Assembly: GCF_001266615.1 (NCBI RefSeq)
Contig: NZ_LGHZ01000027.1
Coordinates: 31,277 to 95,276 of the forward strand
Source of the DNA: Kluyvera genomosp. 1
GTDB lineage: Bacteria > Pseudomonadota > Gammaproteobacteria > Enterobacterales > Enterobacteriaceae
Reading direction: 5' to 3'
DNA length: 64,000 nucleotides
The translations under genes and the position numbers were made by a program. The notes under the pieces were generated by a model that did no database searches, was not told the DNA's origin, and was given only the letters and a program-made list of their open reading frames with translations. Positions 43,779-54,329 of the stretch are shown here, one piece after another. Position 1 is the stretch's first letter. Every line of letters begins with the position of its first letter.

Positions 43779-44570
43779 TTAGCTCACAAACTGTTGAATG
43801 ATGCGGCTACCGAAGTAGGCGAGCGTCAAGATGCCGGCACCAGCAACGTTAAACCAGACGACCCGGCGTCCGCGCCACCCTTCATGATAGTGGCCCCACA
43901 ACAACACGATATAGACGAACCAGGCGATGATGGAAAGGACGGCCTTATCGATATTTTCCATGCTAAAGAGGTTATGCATGTAAAACAGGCCGGTACAGAG
44001 CGTCAGGGTCAGCAGGACAACCCCAACCTGGGTGATATGAAACATTTTGCGTTCGATAACCATCAGCGGCGGCATTTCGTGACTAAACGCCAGCTTCTTA
44101 TTTTTGAGCTGGTAGTCAATCCATGCCAGCTGTAGCGCGTACAGCGCGGCGATGATAAGCGTCGCGTAGGCGAACAGAGACAGTCCGATATGCACCATCA
44201 TCCCCGGGGTGGCCTCCAGATGGGTAATGAACTCATTGGGCATAAAGGTGGCAAACGCGAGGTTTATCAGCGCGAAGGCGTAAACGATAGGCAGTAATAA
44301 CCAGCCGCGATTGCGCGAGGCAACGATGGTCATCACCGTACAAATCATTAGACTGACCAGTGAGCCGACGTTTAACAGGCTGAGGTTCTGCCCACTTTCA
44401 CCGCCCGGCAGAATACGCGCTTCCAGCGCAAACGCATGGCACACCAGCGCAACGGTGGCAGAGAGAATTGCCATACGCCGCCAGCCGCTGTTCTTTTGCA
44501 GCAAGCCGGGAATAATCAGCGCGAGGCTGATGGAGTAGGCAACAAGCGCGAGCAGGGCAAAAACAGGCAT
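43779..44570 (-). CDS. ypjD: CorE/YpjD, CcsA-like inner membrane protein
   Basis: 263 residues with about eight hydrophobic helices. WFVYIVLLWGHYHEGWRGRR near the C-terminus is the tryptophan-rich loop seen in cytochrome c assembly (CcsA/CcmC-like) proteins. The corB start is 16 bases after the stop, so the two are one operon. The precise function is unclear. Confidence 0.93.
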   Translation of the reverse strand: MPVFALLALVAYSISLALIIPGLLQKNSGWRRMAILSATVALVCHAFALEARILPGGESGQNLSLLNVGSLVSLMICTVMTIVASRNRGWLLLPIVYAFALINLAFATFMPNEFITHLEATPGMMVHIGLSLFAYATLIIAALYALQLAWIDYQLKNKKLAFSHEMPPLMVIERKMFHITQVGVVLLTLTLCTGLFYMHNLFSMENIDKAVLSIIAWFVYIVLLWGHYHEGWRGRRVVWFNVAGAGILTLAYFGSRIIQQFVS

Positions 44571-44796
44571 AAAGTGTCGGCAGTCGTCAAATAGAAGAAA
44601 GAGATGCAGTATATACGCAAAATCCGTTGAGTTGTATCAAGGCGCATTGCCTGACGAAAGGATGATGCGTGTAGCGTTACGTGACGTCAGCGTCAACCGC
44701 AGCATCACAACTCGGCCGCTGTCGTGTTATACTCCGGCAAATTTCCGTTTTTTGGTCGCGTTAGCGACTCACCGTTTCCACCCCAGGCGAGAGACA
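44571..44796 (+). promoter_or_regulatory. ffh promoter region
   Basis: 226 bases between divergent corE and ffh. TTATACTCC about 70 bases before the ffh ATG is a good -10 candidate; the matching -35 is weak. No other feature seen. Confidence 0.4.
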
Positions 44797-46161
44797 ATGT
44801 TTGATAATTTAACCGATCGTTTGTCGCGCACGCTGCGCAATATCAGTGGCCGTGGACGCCTTACTGAAGACAACGTAAAAGAGACGCTGCGCGAAGTGCG
44901 CATGGCGCTGCTGGAGGCTGACGTTGCGCTGCCGGTAGTGCGTGATTTTATCAATCGCGTAAAAGAAAAAGCGGTTGGTCATGAAGTTAACAAAAGCCTG
45001 ACGCCGGGTCAGGAATTCGTCAAAATCGTTCGTAGCGAACTGGTTTCGGCGATGGGCGAAGAGAACCAGAGCCTGAATCTGGCCGCTCAGCCTCCGGCCG
45101 TCGTGCTGATGGCGGGCTTGCAGGGTGCGGGTAAAACAACCAGCGTCGGTAAGCTGGGGAAATTCCTGCGTGAGAAGCACAAGAAGAAAGTATTGGTTGT
45201 TTCCGCTGACGTTTATCGCCCTGCGGCGATTAAGCAGTTGGAAACGCTGGCTGAGCAGGTTGGCGTGGACTTCTTCCCGTCTGACGTTGGGCAGAAGCCC
45301 ATCGACATCGTTAACGCCGCGCTGAAAGAAGCGAAGCTGAAGTTCTACGATGTGCTGCTGGTGGATACCGCCGGTCGTTTACACGTAGATGAAGCGATGA
45401 TGGACGAAATCAAACAGGTTCATGCGGCAATCAAGCCAGTAGAAACCCTGTTTGTTGTCGATGCCATGACCGGTCAGGATGCGGCGAACACCGCGAAAGC
45501 TTTCAACGAAGCCCTGCCGTTAACCGGCGTGGTGCTGACCAAAGTTGACGGTGACGCTCGTGGCGGTGCCGCGCTGTCTATTCGTCACATCACCGGTAAG
45601 CCGATTAAATTCCTCGGTGTCGGCGAAAAAACCGAAGCGCTGGAGCCATTCCATCCAGATCGTATTGCCTCCCGTATTCTCGGTATGGGCGACGTACTGT
45701 CGCTTATCGAAGATATCGAGAGCAAGGTTGACCGTGCGCAGGCTGAAAAGCTGGCGACCAAGCTGAAAAAAGGCGACGGTTTTGACCTGACCGACTTCCT
45801 GGAGCAGCTGCGCCAGATGAAAAATATGGGCGGTATGGCCAGCCTGATGGGCAAACTGCCGGGCATGGGTCAGATCCCTGACAACGTCAAATCGCAGATG
45901 GACGATAAAGTGCTGGTGCGTATGGAGGCGATTATCAACTCCATGACCTTCAAAGAGCGCGCTAAGCCGGAAATCATCAAAGGTTCTCGCAAACGTCGTA
46001 TCGCCCAAGGTTGTGGCCTGCAGGTACAGGACGTGAACCGTCTGCTGAAGCAGTTTGATGACATGCAGCGCATGATGAAGAAAATGAAGTCGAAAGGCGG
46101 CATGATGAAAATGATGCGCGGAATGAAAGGCATGATGCCGCCAGGATTCCCTGGCCGTTAA
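44797..46161 (+). CDS. ffh: Signal recognition particle GTPase Ffh
   Basis: 454 residues (E. coli 453). N domain, GTPase domain with GLQGAGKTTSVGKL and DTAGRLH, and a Met-rich M domain that binds 4.5S RNA and signal sequences (MKKMKSKGGMMKMMRGMKG). I started at the ATG that gives MFDNLTDRLSRTL; the frame stays open upstream but not usefully. It targets inner membrane proteins to FtsY. Confidence 0.98.
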   Translation: MFDNLTDRLSRTLRNISGRGRLTEDNVKETLREVRMALLEADVALPVVRDFINRVKEKAVGHEVNKSLTPGQEFVKIVRSELVSAMGEENQSLNLAAQPPAVVLMAGLQGAGKTTSVGKLGKFLREKHKKKVLVVSADVYRPAAIKQLETLAEQVGVDFFPSDVGQKPIDIVNAALKEAKLKFYDVLLVDTAGRLHVDEAMMDEIKQVHAAIKPVETLFVVDAMTGQDAANTAKAFNEALPLTGVVLTKVDGDARGGAALSIRHITGKPIKFLGVGEKTEALEPFHPDRIASRILGMGDVLSLIEDIESKVDRAQAEKLATKLKKGDGFDLTDFLEQLRQMKNMGGMASLMGKLPGMGQIPDNVKSQMDDKVLVRMEAIINSMTFKERAKPEIIKGSRKRRIAQGCGLQVQDVNRLLKQFDDMQRMMKKMKSKGGMMKMMRGMKGMMPPGFPGR

Positions 46162-46285
46162 TCTTTTCCCTGCGTTGGCGGCGGGGGGGGGTCATCCGGC
46201 TCATCCCGGCCGTGATAATTCCCCCGACTCGCGCTGTCGGTTACGGTAACGTTCTGGTTATCGTGCGGTAAAAGACAGATGTTGA

Positions 46286-46637
<352 letters not shown>

Positions 46638-46655
46638 TCTGTCACGGTGGTCATG

Positions 46656-47204
46656 ATGAGCAAACAACTCGCCGCAAAAGCACCTGTTGATCCGATTGTA
46701 TTGGGCAAAATGGGTTCTTCCTACGGTATCCGTGGTTGGCTCAGAGTGTTTTCCTCCACCGAGGACGCCGAAAGCATTTTTGACTATCAGCCCTGGTTAA
46801 TCCAGAAGGCGGGTCAGTGGCAGACCGTTGAGCTGGAAAGCTGGCGCTACCACAATCAGGATATCGTCATTAAGCTGAAAGGCGTTGACGATCGCGATGC
46901 CGCGAATCTGTTGACGAATTGCGAAATTATCGTCGATTCATCACAGCTGCCGGCGCTGGACGATGGAAGCTACTATTGGAAAGACCTTATGGGCTGCCAG
47001 GTAGTGACCACCGAAGGCTACGGTCTCGGTAAAGTCATCGATATGATGGAAACCGGGTCGAATGACGTTCTCGTCATTAAGGCAAACCTGAAAGATGCAT
47101 TTGGCATCAAGGAACGTCTCGTACCGTTCCTCGATGGGCAGGTTATCAAGAAAGTCGATCTCACTACTCGTACTATCGAAGTAGATTGGGATCCTGGTTT
47201 TTAA
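46656..47204 (+). CDS. rimM: 16S rRNA processing protein RimM
   Basis: 182 residues starting [16 protein letters not shown] (E. coli start); an ATG immediately before it is also possible. It has the RimM N-domain ([17 protein letters not shown]) and a PRC-barrel ([12 protein letters not shown]). It helps mature the 30S head near S19. Confidence 0.98.
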   Translation: MSKQLAAKAPVDPIVLGKMGSSYGIRGWLRVFSSTEDAESIFDYQPWLIQKAGQWQTVELESWRYHNQDIVIKLKGVDDRDAANLLTNCEIIVDSSQLPALDDGSYYWKDLMGCQVVTTEGYGLGKVIDMMETGSNDVLVIKANLKDAFGIKERLVPFLDGQVIKKVDLTTRTIEVDWDPGF

Positions 47205-47234
47205 ATCTCCGGATAAACGGTAAAAGACGGCGCT

Positions 47235-48002
47235 ATGTGGATTGGCATAATTAGCCTGTTTCCTGAAATGTTCCGCGCAATTACCGATTACGGGGTAACT
47301 GGCCGGGCAGTAAAAAATGGCCTGCTGAACATTCAGAGCTGGAGTCCTCGTGATTTCGCTCATGACCGGCACCGTACCGTGGACGATCGTCCTTACGGCG
47401 GCGGACCGGGAATGTTAATGATGGTGCAACCTTTACGGGACGCCATCAATGCAGCAAAAGCCGCGGCAGGTGAAGGCGCAAAGGTGATTTATCTGTCACC
47501 TCAGGGACGCAAGCTTGATCAAGCAGGCGTCAGCGAACTGGCAACGAATCAAAAATTGATTCTGGTGTGTGGTCGCTACGAAGGTATCGATGAGCGCGTG
47601 ATTCAGACCGAGATTGACGAAGAATGGTCTATCGGCGATTACGTTCTCAGCGGTGGAGAGTTACCGGCAATGACGCTGATCGACTCCGTTTCCCGGTTTA
47701 TTCCGGGTGTACTGGGTCATGAAGCTTCAGCAATCGAAGATTCGTTTGCTGATGGATTGCTGGACTGCCCACACTATACTCGCCCTGAAGTGTTGGAAGG
47801 GATGGAAGTACCGCCAGTTCTGCTGTCGGGGAACCATGCCGAGATACGTCGCTGGCGTTTGAAGCAGTCGCTGGGCCGCTCCTGGCTTAGAAGACCTGAA
47901 CTTCTGGAAAACCTGGCTCTGACTGAAGAGCAAGCAAGGTTGCTGGCGGAGTTCAAAACGGAACACGCACAACAGCAACATAAACATGATGGGCTGGTCT
48001 AA
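47235..48002 (+). CDS. trmD: tRNA (guanine-37-N1)-methyltransferase TrmD
   Basis: 255 residues, the E. coli length. SPOUT fold with the knot motif [16 protein letters not shown], which binds SAM. It methylates G37 and prevents +1 frameshifting. Confidence 0.99.
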   Translation: MWIGIISLFPEMFRAITDYGVTGRAVKNGLLNIQSWSPRDFAHDRHRTVDDRPYGGGPGMLMMVQPLRDAINAAKAAAGEGAKVIYLSPQGRKLDQAGVSELATNQKLILVCGRYEGIDERVIQTEIDEEWSIGDYVLSGGELPAMTLIDSVSRFIPGVLGHEASAIEDSFADGLLDCPHYTRPEVLEGMEVPPVLLSGNHAEIRRWRLKQSLGRSWLRRPELLENLALTEEQARLLAEFKTEHAQQQHKHDGLV

Positions 48003-48040
48003 GACCCCCAAATATCAGTTTACCCAGGATAAGAGATTAA

Positions 48041-48394
<354 letters not shown>

Positions 48395-48408
48395 GCGACA
48401 TCCGTGTG

Positions 48409-48442
48409 AAAAAGGGCTGGCCGCAAGGCTGGCCCTTTTTTT
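48409..48442 (+). terminator. Terminator of the rpsP-rplS operon
   Basis: GGGCTGGCC pairs with GGCTGGCCC (two wobbles) around a GCAA tetraloop, then seven T. Confidence 0.9.
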
Positions 48443-48515
48443 ATCGCCAAAGGCACCTTGCGTTAACATATTGCTGATAAATCATTTACAATGCCCGCAG
48501 TAATGGGGAGGGTGA

Positions 48516-48920
48516 GTGAGCGCAACAGCAATCAGCATAGCAGCACTGAAAAGGCGAGCCGCCTGGCTTGCGCTGTTTGCTATGGCGCTGATTATCTTTG
48601 CTCCGCTGGTCTCCATTTCGTTACAACAATCGCCTATGAGCGCGATGCCCGGTATGCATCATGAAATGAGTATGCCGATGACCGAGCATCACTCGTCTAC
48701 ACCAGATAAAATGCCCATCGACCACGGTGAGGCCTGCGGTTACTGTGTACTGCTTACCCATGTTCCCGGCCTGATTCTGGCGCTGTGCGCGCTTCTGTGT
48801 GCGCTGCTGTTACGCGTTTCGACCTCATCTTTCCCGCCGGTGCTTGCCCATTGGTTCGAGTTTCCCTGGCTGTTCCCCGATACCCGCGCTCCGCCGCAAT
48901 TGTCTGCTTTCTCCAATTAA
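48516..48920 (+). CDS. DUF2946 family protein, His/Met-rich
   Basis: 134 residues from GTG, with GGGAGG just upstream. An N-terminal membrane segment (WLALFAMALIIFAPLVSISL), then a His/Met-rich loop (MSAMPGMHHEMSMPMTEHH, then DHGEACGYC), then a second hydrophobic segment. Met/His clusters with CGYC are typical of copper-binding periplasmic loops, and DUF2946 genes often sit beside copper or iron uptake genes. It pairs with the PepSY gene that follows and is absent from the K-12 locus. Confidence 0.75.
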   Translation: MSATAISIAALKRRAAWLALFAMALIIFAPLVSISLQQSPMSAMPGMHHEMSMPMTEHHSSTPDKMPIDHGEACGYCVLLTHVPGLILALCALLCALLLRVSTSSFPPVLAHWFEFPWLFPDTRAPPQLSAFSN

Positions 48921-48976
48921 TAACGATAAATGACGCTCAAGCGTCACGACTCTTTTCGCCTATATGAAGGAAAAGT

Positions 48977-50347
48977 ATGACAACCTGCACCTCGCGGGCG
49001 GCCTGGAGGCATCTGCTGCGCCGCCTGCATTTCTTTATCGGCCTGTTTGTTGGGCCATTTATTTTTGTCGCGGCGCTGACTGGCACGCTCTACGTGGCGA
49101 CACCGCAGCTAGAAAATTGGGTCTATGCTCAGGCGCTCCACGGCAGCGTTGAGGGTGAGCGGCATTCACTGGCGGAACAGATTACGGCAGCGAAGCGAGA
49201 GCTTACCACGCCGCTTGGTTTGAATGCGGTACGCCCGGCGCTAGAGCCGGGTGAAACCACGCGGGTAATGTTTGCTGACCCATCGCTGGGTGAATCGGAA
49301 AACCGCGCCATCTTTATCGATCCCGTTACGCTCGCGGTGAAAGGCGATATGACGGTTTACGGTACCAGCGGGATATTGCCGCTGCGTCAGTGGATTGATT
49401 ATGCGCACCGTTCGCTATTACTGGGTGATTTTGGCCGACTTTATAGTGAGCTGGCTGCGTCGTGGATGTGGATTGCAGCGCTTGGGGGGATTGCCCTGTG
49501 GGCCTTGACCCGGCCAAAGCGGCGCATCAAAAATCGCCTGCAAAATACCCGCCGGGTTCACGTGACGCTCGGTTGGTGTTTGCTGGCAGGAATGCTGTTG
49601 TTCTCCGCTACCGGGCTGACCTGGTCGCAGTGGGCGGGTGGCAACGTTGATAAAATGCGCGCCGCGTTTAATTGGCTAACACCGCAAGTGAATACCCAAC
49701 TGAACGGCGGTGTGATGGTGATGGATCCTCACGCCGAGCATCACGGCACTCATGCCGGTATGCTCATGAAGGAACCGGCGGTCGCGATCGACAAAATTGA
49801 TGCGATCCTGAATCTTGCTCAGCAAGTGGGAATCACTGCAACACATCTGGAGATCCGCCCACCTAAACGTGACGATCGTGCCTGGACGGTAACGGAGATT
49901 GACCGGCGGTGGCCCACTCAGGTCGATGCTGTGGCAATCGATCCTCATTCCATGACTATCGTTGATCATACCCAGTTTGCCCGTTTTCCGCTGATGGCCA
50001 AGTTGACGCGCTGGGGGGTAGATTTCCACATGGGGGTGCTGTTTGGTTTACCCAATCAGCTGTTGCTGATCGCCTTTGGGCTGGCGCTGTGCGTGGCAAT
50101 CGTGATGGGCTATCGTTTATGGTGGATTAAACGTCCGGCACAATCGCAGGTTAATCCGCTGCAGACGCTGTCGTACAGCTGGCGTGTACTCTCATTACCC
50201 GTTCGGATAGTGACGCTGGTGCTCGCCGTGGCCTTTGGGCTGGCGATGCCGGTAATGGGGGCGAGTTTACTGCTGTTTATTCTCTTCGACATGCTACGTT
50301 GGCGAGCGGCGGCTAATGCGCCACTCGCCGGGTCTTCCGCTAAGTAG
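48977..50347 (+). CDS. PepSY-domain inner membrane protein
   Basis: 456 residues. Helices at residues about 18-40, 165-185, 195-215, 350-370, 400-430. The PepSY-associated TM family start LHFFIGLFVGPFIFVAALTG is clear; the periplasmic part has the PepSY pattern. Such proteins often act as ferric-siderophore or copper reductases. It is likely co-transcribed with the DUF2946 gene 57 bases before. Confidence 0.8.
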   Translation: MTTCTSRAAWRHLLRRLHFFIGLFVGPFIFVAALTGTLYVATPQLENWVYAQALHGSVEGERHSLAEQITAAKRELTTPLGLNAVRPALEPGETTRVMFADPSLGESENRAIFIDPVTLAVKGDMTVYGTSGILPLRQWIDYAHRSLLLGDFGRLYSELAASWMWIAALGGIALWALTRPKRRIKNRLQNTRRVHVTLGWCLLAGMLLFSATGLTWSQWAGGNVDKMRAAFNWLTPQVNTQLNGGVMVMDPHAEHHGTHAGMLMKEPAVAIDKIDAILNLAQQVGITATHLEIRPPKRDDRAWTVTEIDRRWPTQVDAVAIDPHSMTIVDHTQFARFPLMAKLTRWGVDFHMGVLFGLPNQLLLIAFGLALCVAIVMGYRLWWIKRPAQSQVNPLQTLSYSWRVLSLPVRIVTLVLAVAFGLAMPVMGASLLLFILFDMLRWRAAANAPLAGSSAK

Positions 50348-50349
50348 CC

Positions 50350-50835
50350 TTACGGCGTGCTGATGACTACTGCAACACGGCGGTTTTCAGCACGTCCCTG
50401 GCCTGTGCTGTTGCTAGCGACAGGGTATTTTTTGCCTAATCCGCGAGTGGTGAGGTTGCTACGTGGAATATGTGCGCCTTTTGCCCAGGCGTCGGCAACG
50501 GCATTGGCGCGTTTTAGCGAGAGGGCTTCGTTATAGCCATCTTCACCGTAGTTATCCGTGTGGCCATCCATCTGGGCGTGGTTTAACCCTGTAGCCGCCA
50601 GGCGTGATGCCATCGACTCGATTTGCGTTTCACTTTCCGGTTGCAGCGTGGCCTCATTTTTATCAAATAATATTTTAGCCGACAGGCCCAGAGACCAATC
50701 GCCGTTTAATTCATTAAAGCCGTAGGATTGCATCGCGGCGATCTGTTCAGGCGAGAATTTGCCCTTTGGTGGCGTCTGACAACCGGAGAGGACCAGTGAT
50801 GCCAGTAAGAGTGGTGCAAAGTATCGCTTTAACAT
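50350..50835 (-). CDS. yfiB: OmpA-family lipoprotein YfiB
   Basis: 161 residues. Lipobox LVLSGC gives lipidated Cys19. OmpA domain binds peptidoglycan (DGHTDNYGEDGYNEALSLKRA). In the YfiBNR system YfiB sequesters YfiR and so frees YfiN. It ends 3 bases from the PepSY stop. Confidence 0.95.
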   Translation of the reverse strand: MLKRYFAPLLLASLVLSGCQTPPKGKFSPEQIAAMQSYGFNELNGDWSLGLSAKILFDKNEATLQPESETQIESMASRLAATGLNHAQMDGHTDNYGEDGYNEALSLKRANAVADAWAKGAHIPRSNLTTRGLGKKYPVASNSTGQGRAENRRVAVVISTP

Positions 50836-50848
50836 ATCGTATTCCTTT

Positions 50849-52069
50849 CTAGCCTATTGTTTTAGTTCGCTGATTTTTTGCCTGATACATATTATGGTCT
50901 GCTCGTTCCAGTAACGTCTCCAGCGAGTTGTTTTCCCACGCCAGCGCGAAGCCGATGCTGAGCGACATGGGGGTACGATGGCCGTTATGCAGATCGAACG
51001 GTTGGCTAAATTGCTGCGCCAATGCCGTACTTATGTTCTGTACATCAAGTTCAGAATGAACGCCCGACAGCACCATGGCAAACTCATCGCCGCCAAGGCG
51101 GTATGACTGGTAGCGTTTACCGCCAAACGCGATCATTCTGCTGGCGACTTCGATCAGCACGCTGTCGCCCGCGGCATGTCCCCAGGTATCGTTGATCTGT
51201 TTAAAATTGTCGCCATCCAGAAATAGCAGGGCCGAGTGAGTTTTTGCCGCCGAATTATTCATGAGCGCCGCAATGCTATTGCGGAATGCCGCGCGATTAG
51301 CAAGCCCGGTAAGTGGGTCATGCATGGCAGTACGCATCAGTTGGGCATTCTTCTCCTGTAGCTTTAGCTGCCACTCTTCCATTTCATCGAGCAGGCTGTT
51401 GAAGTCCTCGCCAAAACGATGAAATTCTTCAATACGCCCTTCTTTAACTCGCCGTGAGAAGTTACGATTCTTGCGGGCATCATGAACGACATCGGTAATA
51501 TTTTGAATCTCTTCGACCATGCCATGATGCAAAGAACGCGTAATGGTCAGTGCAATAATTGAAGCAAAAAAGAGACAGCCGGTGAGCACGGCGAACGACA
51601 TCCAGATGAAATGGCCGATCAGGGTATCGCGCGCTGCCAGGCGAATTTCGCCAATAGGTTTGTCGTTATGGATGATTGGCTGTGAAATTGGCACAGGGAA
51701 CAGCCAATGGCTGACTAGAGCACCCAGCGTATCGCTACTGCCCTCAGGGTTCCATTCCCAGTGCGCAAACCGTTTTTGGTGTTCATCAAGCACATTTGCC
51801 ATGGCAAATTGCCCTTGCTTACCCAGAGTCGCAAGGGTTTCATTCGCGGCCTGCGGATCGTTGAAAACCAGCGACGCTTCAAGAGTATGGCTCATCGATG
51901 CACCGGTTAATTCGAGATTCTTTTGCGCGTATTGCTTTAATGTCACTACCGATGCAAAACACAACAAAAGCCATATAAGCGTCATCGTGACAATGACACT
52001 TATCATATTGATACGCCTCAACGTTTTCTTAAACGTAGGGCGGGTGGTGGACGTGGATTCCTTATTCAT
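50849..52069 (-). CDS. dgcN: Diguanylate cyclase DgcN (YfiN)
   Basis: 406 residues. First membrane helix (VIVTMTLIWLLLCFASVVTL), periplasmic CHASE8-like domain, second helix, HAMP, and a GGDEF domain with intact RLGGDEF active site. It makes c-di-GMP and is repressed by YfiR. It overlaps yfiR by 8 bases. In this window it may link envelope stress to the bap adhesin. Confidence 0.95.
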   Translation of the reverse strand: MNKESTSTTRPTFKKTLRRINMISVIVTMTLIWLLLCFASVVTLKQYAQKNLELTGASMSHTLEASLVFNDPQAANETLATLGKQGQFAMANVLDEHQKRFAHWEWNPEGSSDTLGALVSHWLFPVPISQPIIHNDKPIGEIRLAARDTLIGHFIWMSFAVLTGCLFFASIIALTITRSLHHGMVEEIQNITDVVHDARKNRNFSRRVKEGRIEEFHRFGEDFNSLLDEMEEWQLKLQEKNAQLMRTAMHDPLTGLANRAAFRNSIAALMNNSAAKTHSALLFLDGDNFKQINDTWGHAAGDSVLIEVASRMIAFGGKRYQSYRLGGDEFAMVLSGVHSELDVQNISTALAQQFSQPFDLHNGHRTPMSLSIGFALAWENNSLETLLERADHNMYQAKNQRTKTIG

Positions 52070-52598
52070 GCTGCTTATTCCTGGCGAGCATTAATACATC
52101 CGGATTGACTCTTACACCACTCCGAGACAGTGCATCCAGATTGACGGAGAATCTGATTCGCGGCTCATTGGTTATTAAACAAAATGCGCTGCCAATAATG
52201 CATTCCGAGTTACGTTCTGAGATTAATAGCAGTGGCTGATGCTGAAATTGGTTGATTAATTCAACCTGCTTCTCGGGGGATTCCGTACCGAAATAAATAC
52301 CATTGCATCGGGCCACCAGAGCCTCCTGAGGCGTCCGGACAACCACGGGGATGTAGGGTAAAGTACTTTCCTCAGCTGTTACGCTAAGCGCCTGTAAATA
52401 TTGAGAGGTCGCAAAAATACACAGTTTGGGGGACCCGCTAATCGATGGCCAGCGGGTATAGCTCACTATGCCCGACACAATCAAGCGTACCGATTTATCT
52501 GTATCAGTAAGAGAAGCCGCCGTTGCCGGGACCAGTATCAGAGATAGCATCAGCACCAGAGTGGCTCGGAACAAAGAGATCAAGATTGAATTTCTCAC
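52062..52598 (-). CDS. yfiR: Periplasmic YfiR, repressor of DgcN
   Basis: About 178 residues from a GTG that gives VRNSILISLFRATLVLMLSL and a signal peptide; an upstream ATG at 52658 would add 20 residues before the hydrophobic core, so the start is uncertain. The mature protein has the four conserved Cys (KLCIFAT, RCNGIYFG, ECIIGSAFCLI) and the family end VNPDVLMLAR. It binds the periplasmic part of DgcN. Confidence 0.9.
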   Translation of the reverse strand: MRNSILISLFRATLVLMLSLILVPATAASLTDTDKSVRLIVSGIVSYTRWPSISGSPKLCIFATSQYLQALSVTAEESTLPYIPVVVRTPQEALVARCNGIYFGTESPEKQVELINQFQHQPLLLISERNSECIIGSAFCLITNEPRIRFSVNLDALSRSGVRVNPDVLMLARNKQHE

Positions 52599-53083
52599 GA
52601 GAATCCGCCATACCGCTCTGGAAATAGTTACTCTGGAGAGTTGTTGGCAGAATATCATTGTTTGTTAGAACCGTCATTATGTCAGAAATTCGTTTTATGT
52701 GATTTAAGTAAAATCTTACAATTATATTATTTTCAGAGTGTGATGGTTAAATCAATTAATCCTTTCGAGGCTTTTTTCTTCTCGGTTCTAGCGGCGATGT
52801 GCATTTTCAAACGGCGCAATTAGACAATGATAGACTCGCTGAAAATATTTGCGGGCTAACTGTTTTGTTGCCATAAATCTGGTTAATCCCGCATTGTTTC
52901 TCACCTCAGGTGCATATATTCGGCTTAATTAGCAGTAGCACAGTTAAATGTATCGGCCAGTAACTGATTATCTTTAACTGAAATCGTGTGATGGCCCGTT
53001 CGTCGTGTGGTTATGTCCGGCGGCAGGATACAGAGTTGGGATTAAGTGGTGCGAGAGACCGCTCGCACGGTAGATACAAAGAG

Positions 53084-53154
53084 TGTAATTCTATGTTTAC
53101 ACTGCAATCGGCATTATTTTGCACTAAATAGGCTGATGTAAAGAAAGGTGTACG
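53084..53154 (+). promoter_or_regulatory. TyrR boxes upstream of aroF
   Basis: TGTAAT-TCTATG-TTTACA at 53084-53101 fits the strong TyrR box TGTAAA-N6-TTTACA. TGTAAA-GAAAGG-TGTACG at 53137-53154 is a weaker second box. Tyrosine-bound TyrR represses aroF-tyrA. Confidence 0.8.
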
Positions 53155-53163
53155 TATTTTGGA

Positions 53164-53191
53164 TTGAATTCTTTACTGTTTGTGATATTGT
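53164..53191 (+). promoter_or_regulatory. aroF promoter
   Basis: TTGAAT (53164-53169) and TATTGT (53186-53191) with a 16-base gap, 10 bases right of the second TyrR box and about 60 before the ATG. Confidence 0.55.
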
Positions 53192-53249
53192 GGCTTCACC
53201 TCATTGAGGAAACCACTATCGCAAACGAGCCATAACAGGTAATGCCATC

Positions 53250-54320
53250 ATGCAAAAAGACGCGCTGAACAACGTAAATATCGCCGATGAACAGGTTTTG
53301 ATCACCCCGGATCAACTGAAAGCTGAATTCCCGCTCACCGTAGAGCAGGAAGCGCAAATCGCCCAATCCCGTAAAACGATTTCTGACATTATCGCCGGCC
53401 GCGATCCGCGCCTGCTGGTAGTGTGTGGGCCTTGCTCTATTCACGATCCTGAAGCTGCCATCGAATACGCGCGTCGATTTAAAACCCTTGCGGAAGAGGT
53501 CAGCGATAGCCTCTACCTGGTTATGCGTGTCTATTTTGAAAAGCCTCGTACCACTGTGGGTTGGAAAGGGCTTATCAACGATCCGCATATGGATGGCTCG
53601 TTTGATGTGGAAGGTGGTTTGAAAATTGCCCGTCGTCTGTTGGTTGAGTTAGTCAGCATGGGCTTGCCGCTGGCAACCGAAGCGCTGGATCCGAACAGCC
53701 CGCAATACCTGGGCGACCTGTTCAGCTGGTCGGCGATCGGTGCGCGCACCACCGAGTCACAGACCCACCGCGAAATGGCTTCTGGTCTGTCAATGCCGGT
53801 TGGTTTCAAAAACGGGACCGACGGTTCTCTGGCAACAGCGATTAACGCCATGCGCGCCGCTGCAATGCCGCACCGTTTTGTCGGTATCAACCAGGCGGGT
53901 CAGGTTTGCCTGCTGCGTACGCAGGGTAACCCAGATGGTCACGTGATTCTGCGCGGTGGTAAAAAGCCGAACTACGGTCCTGAAGACGTGGCACAGTGTG
54001 AAAAAGAGATGGAACAAGCAGGACTGCGTGCATCGCTGATGGTAGATTGCAGTCATGGTAATTCCAATAAAGACTACCGTCGTCAGCCTGCGGTGGCGGA
54101 ATCCGTTGTCGCACAGATCAAGGATGGTAATCGTTCTATCATTGGTCTGATGATTGAGAGCAACATTCACGAAGGCAACCAGTCTTCCGAGCAGCCGCGC
54201 TGTGACATGAAATACGGTGTTTCAGTCACCGATGCATGCATCAGCTGGGAGGCAACGGATGCGTTGCTGCGTGAGCTCGACAAGGATTTACGCGGCCATC
54301 TGGCGGCTCGTCTGGCGTAA
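53250..54320 (+). CDS. aroF: DAHP synthase, tyrosine-sensitive
   Basis: 356 residues, the E. coli AroF length. Class I DAHP synthase motifs include VVCGPCSIHDP, RVYFEKPRTTVGWKG and GARTTESQTHREMAS. It makes the first shikimate intermediate. Forms an operon with tyrA 9 bases on. It is tyrosine-inhibited. Confidence 0.98.
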   Translation: MQKDALNNVNIADEQVLITPDQLKAEFPLTVEQEAQIAQSRKTISDIIAGRDPRLLVVCGPCSIHDPEAAIEYARRFKTLAEEVSDSLYLVMRVYFEKPRTTVGWKGLINDPHMDGSFDVEGGLKIARRLLVELVSMGLPLATEALDPNSPQYLGDLFSWSAIGARTTESQTHREMASGLSMPVGFKNGTDGSLATAINAMRAAAMPHRFVGINQAGQVCLLRTQGNPDGHVILRGGKKPNYGPEDVAQCEKEMEQAGLRASLMVDCSHGNSNKDYRRQPAVAESVVAQIKDGNRSIIGLMIESNIHEGNQSSEQPRCDMKYGVSVTDACISWEATDALLRELDKDLRGHLAARLA

Positions 54321-54329
54321 GAGGATTGT

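Larger units (their letters stand above)
52599..53249. other. Intergenic region between yfiR and aroF
   Basis: About 650 bases. It holds a 7-bp perfect hairpin (GTGCGAG / CTCGCAC, loop AGACCG, 53049-53068), the TyrR boxes and the aroF promoter. K-12 has yfiL here; I see no such gene. The short frames on the plus strand look like chance. Confidence 0.55.

Noticed and set aside
52641..52823. A small plus-strand frame between yfiR and aroF as a yfiL counterpart.
   Set aside because: It has no lipobox, no ribosome site and no resemblance to YfiL that I can recall.
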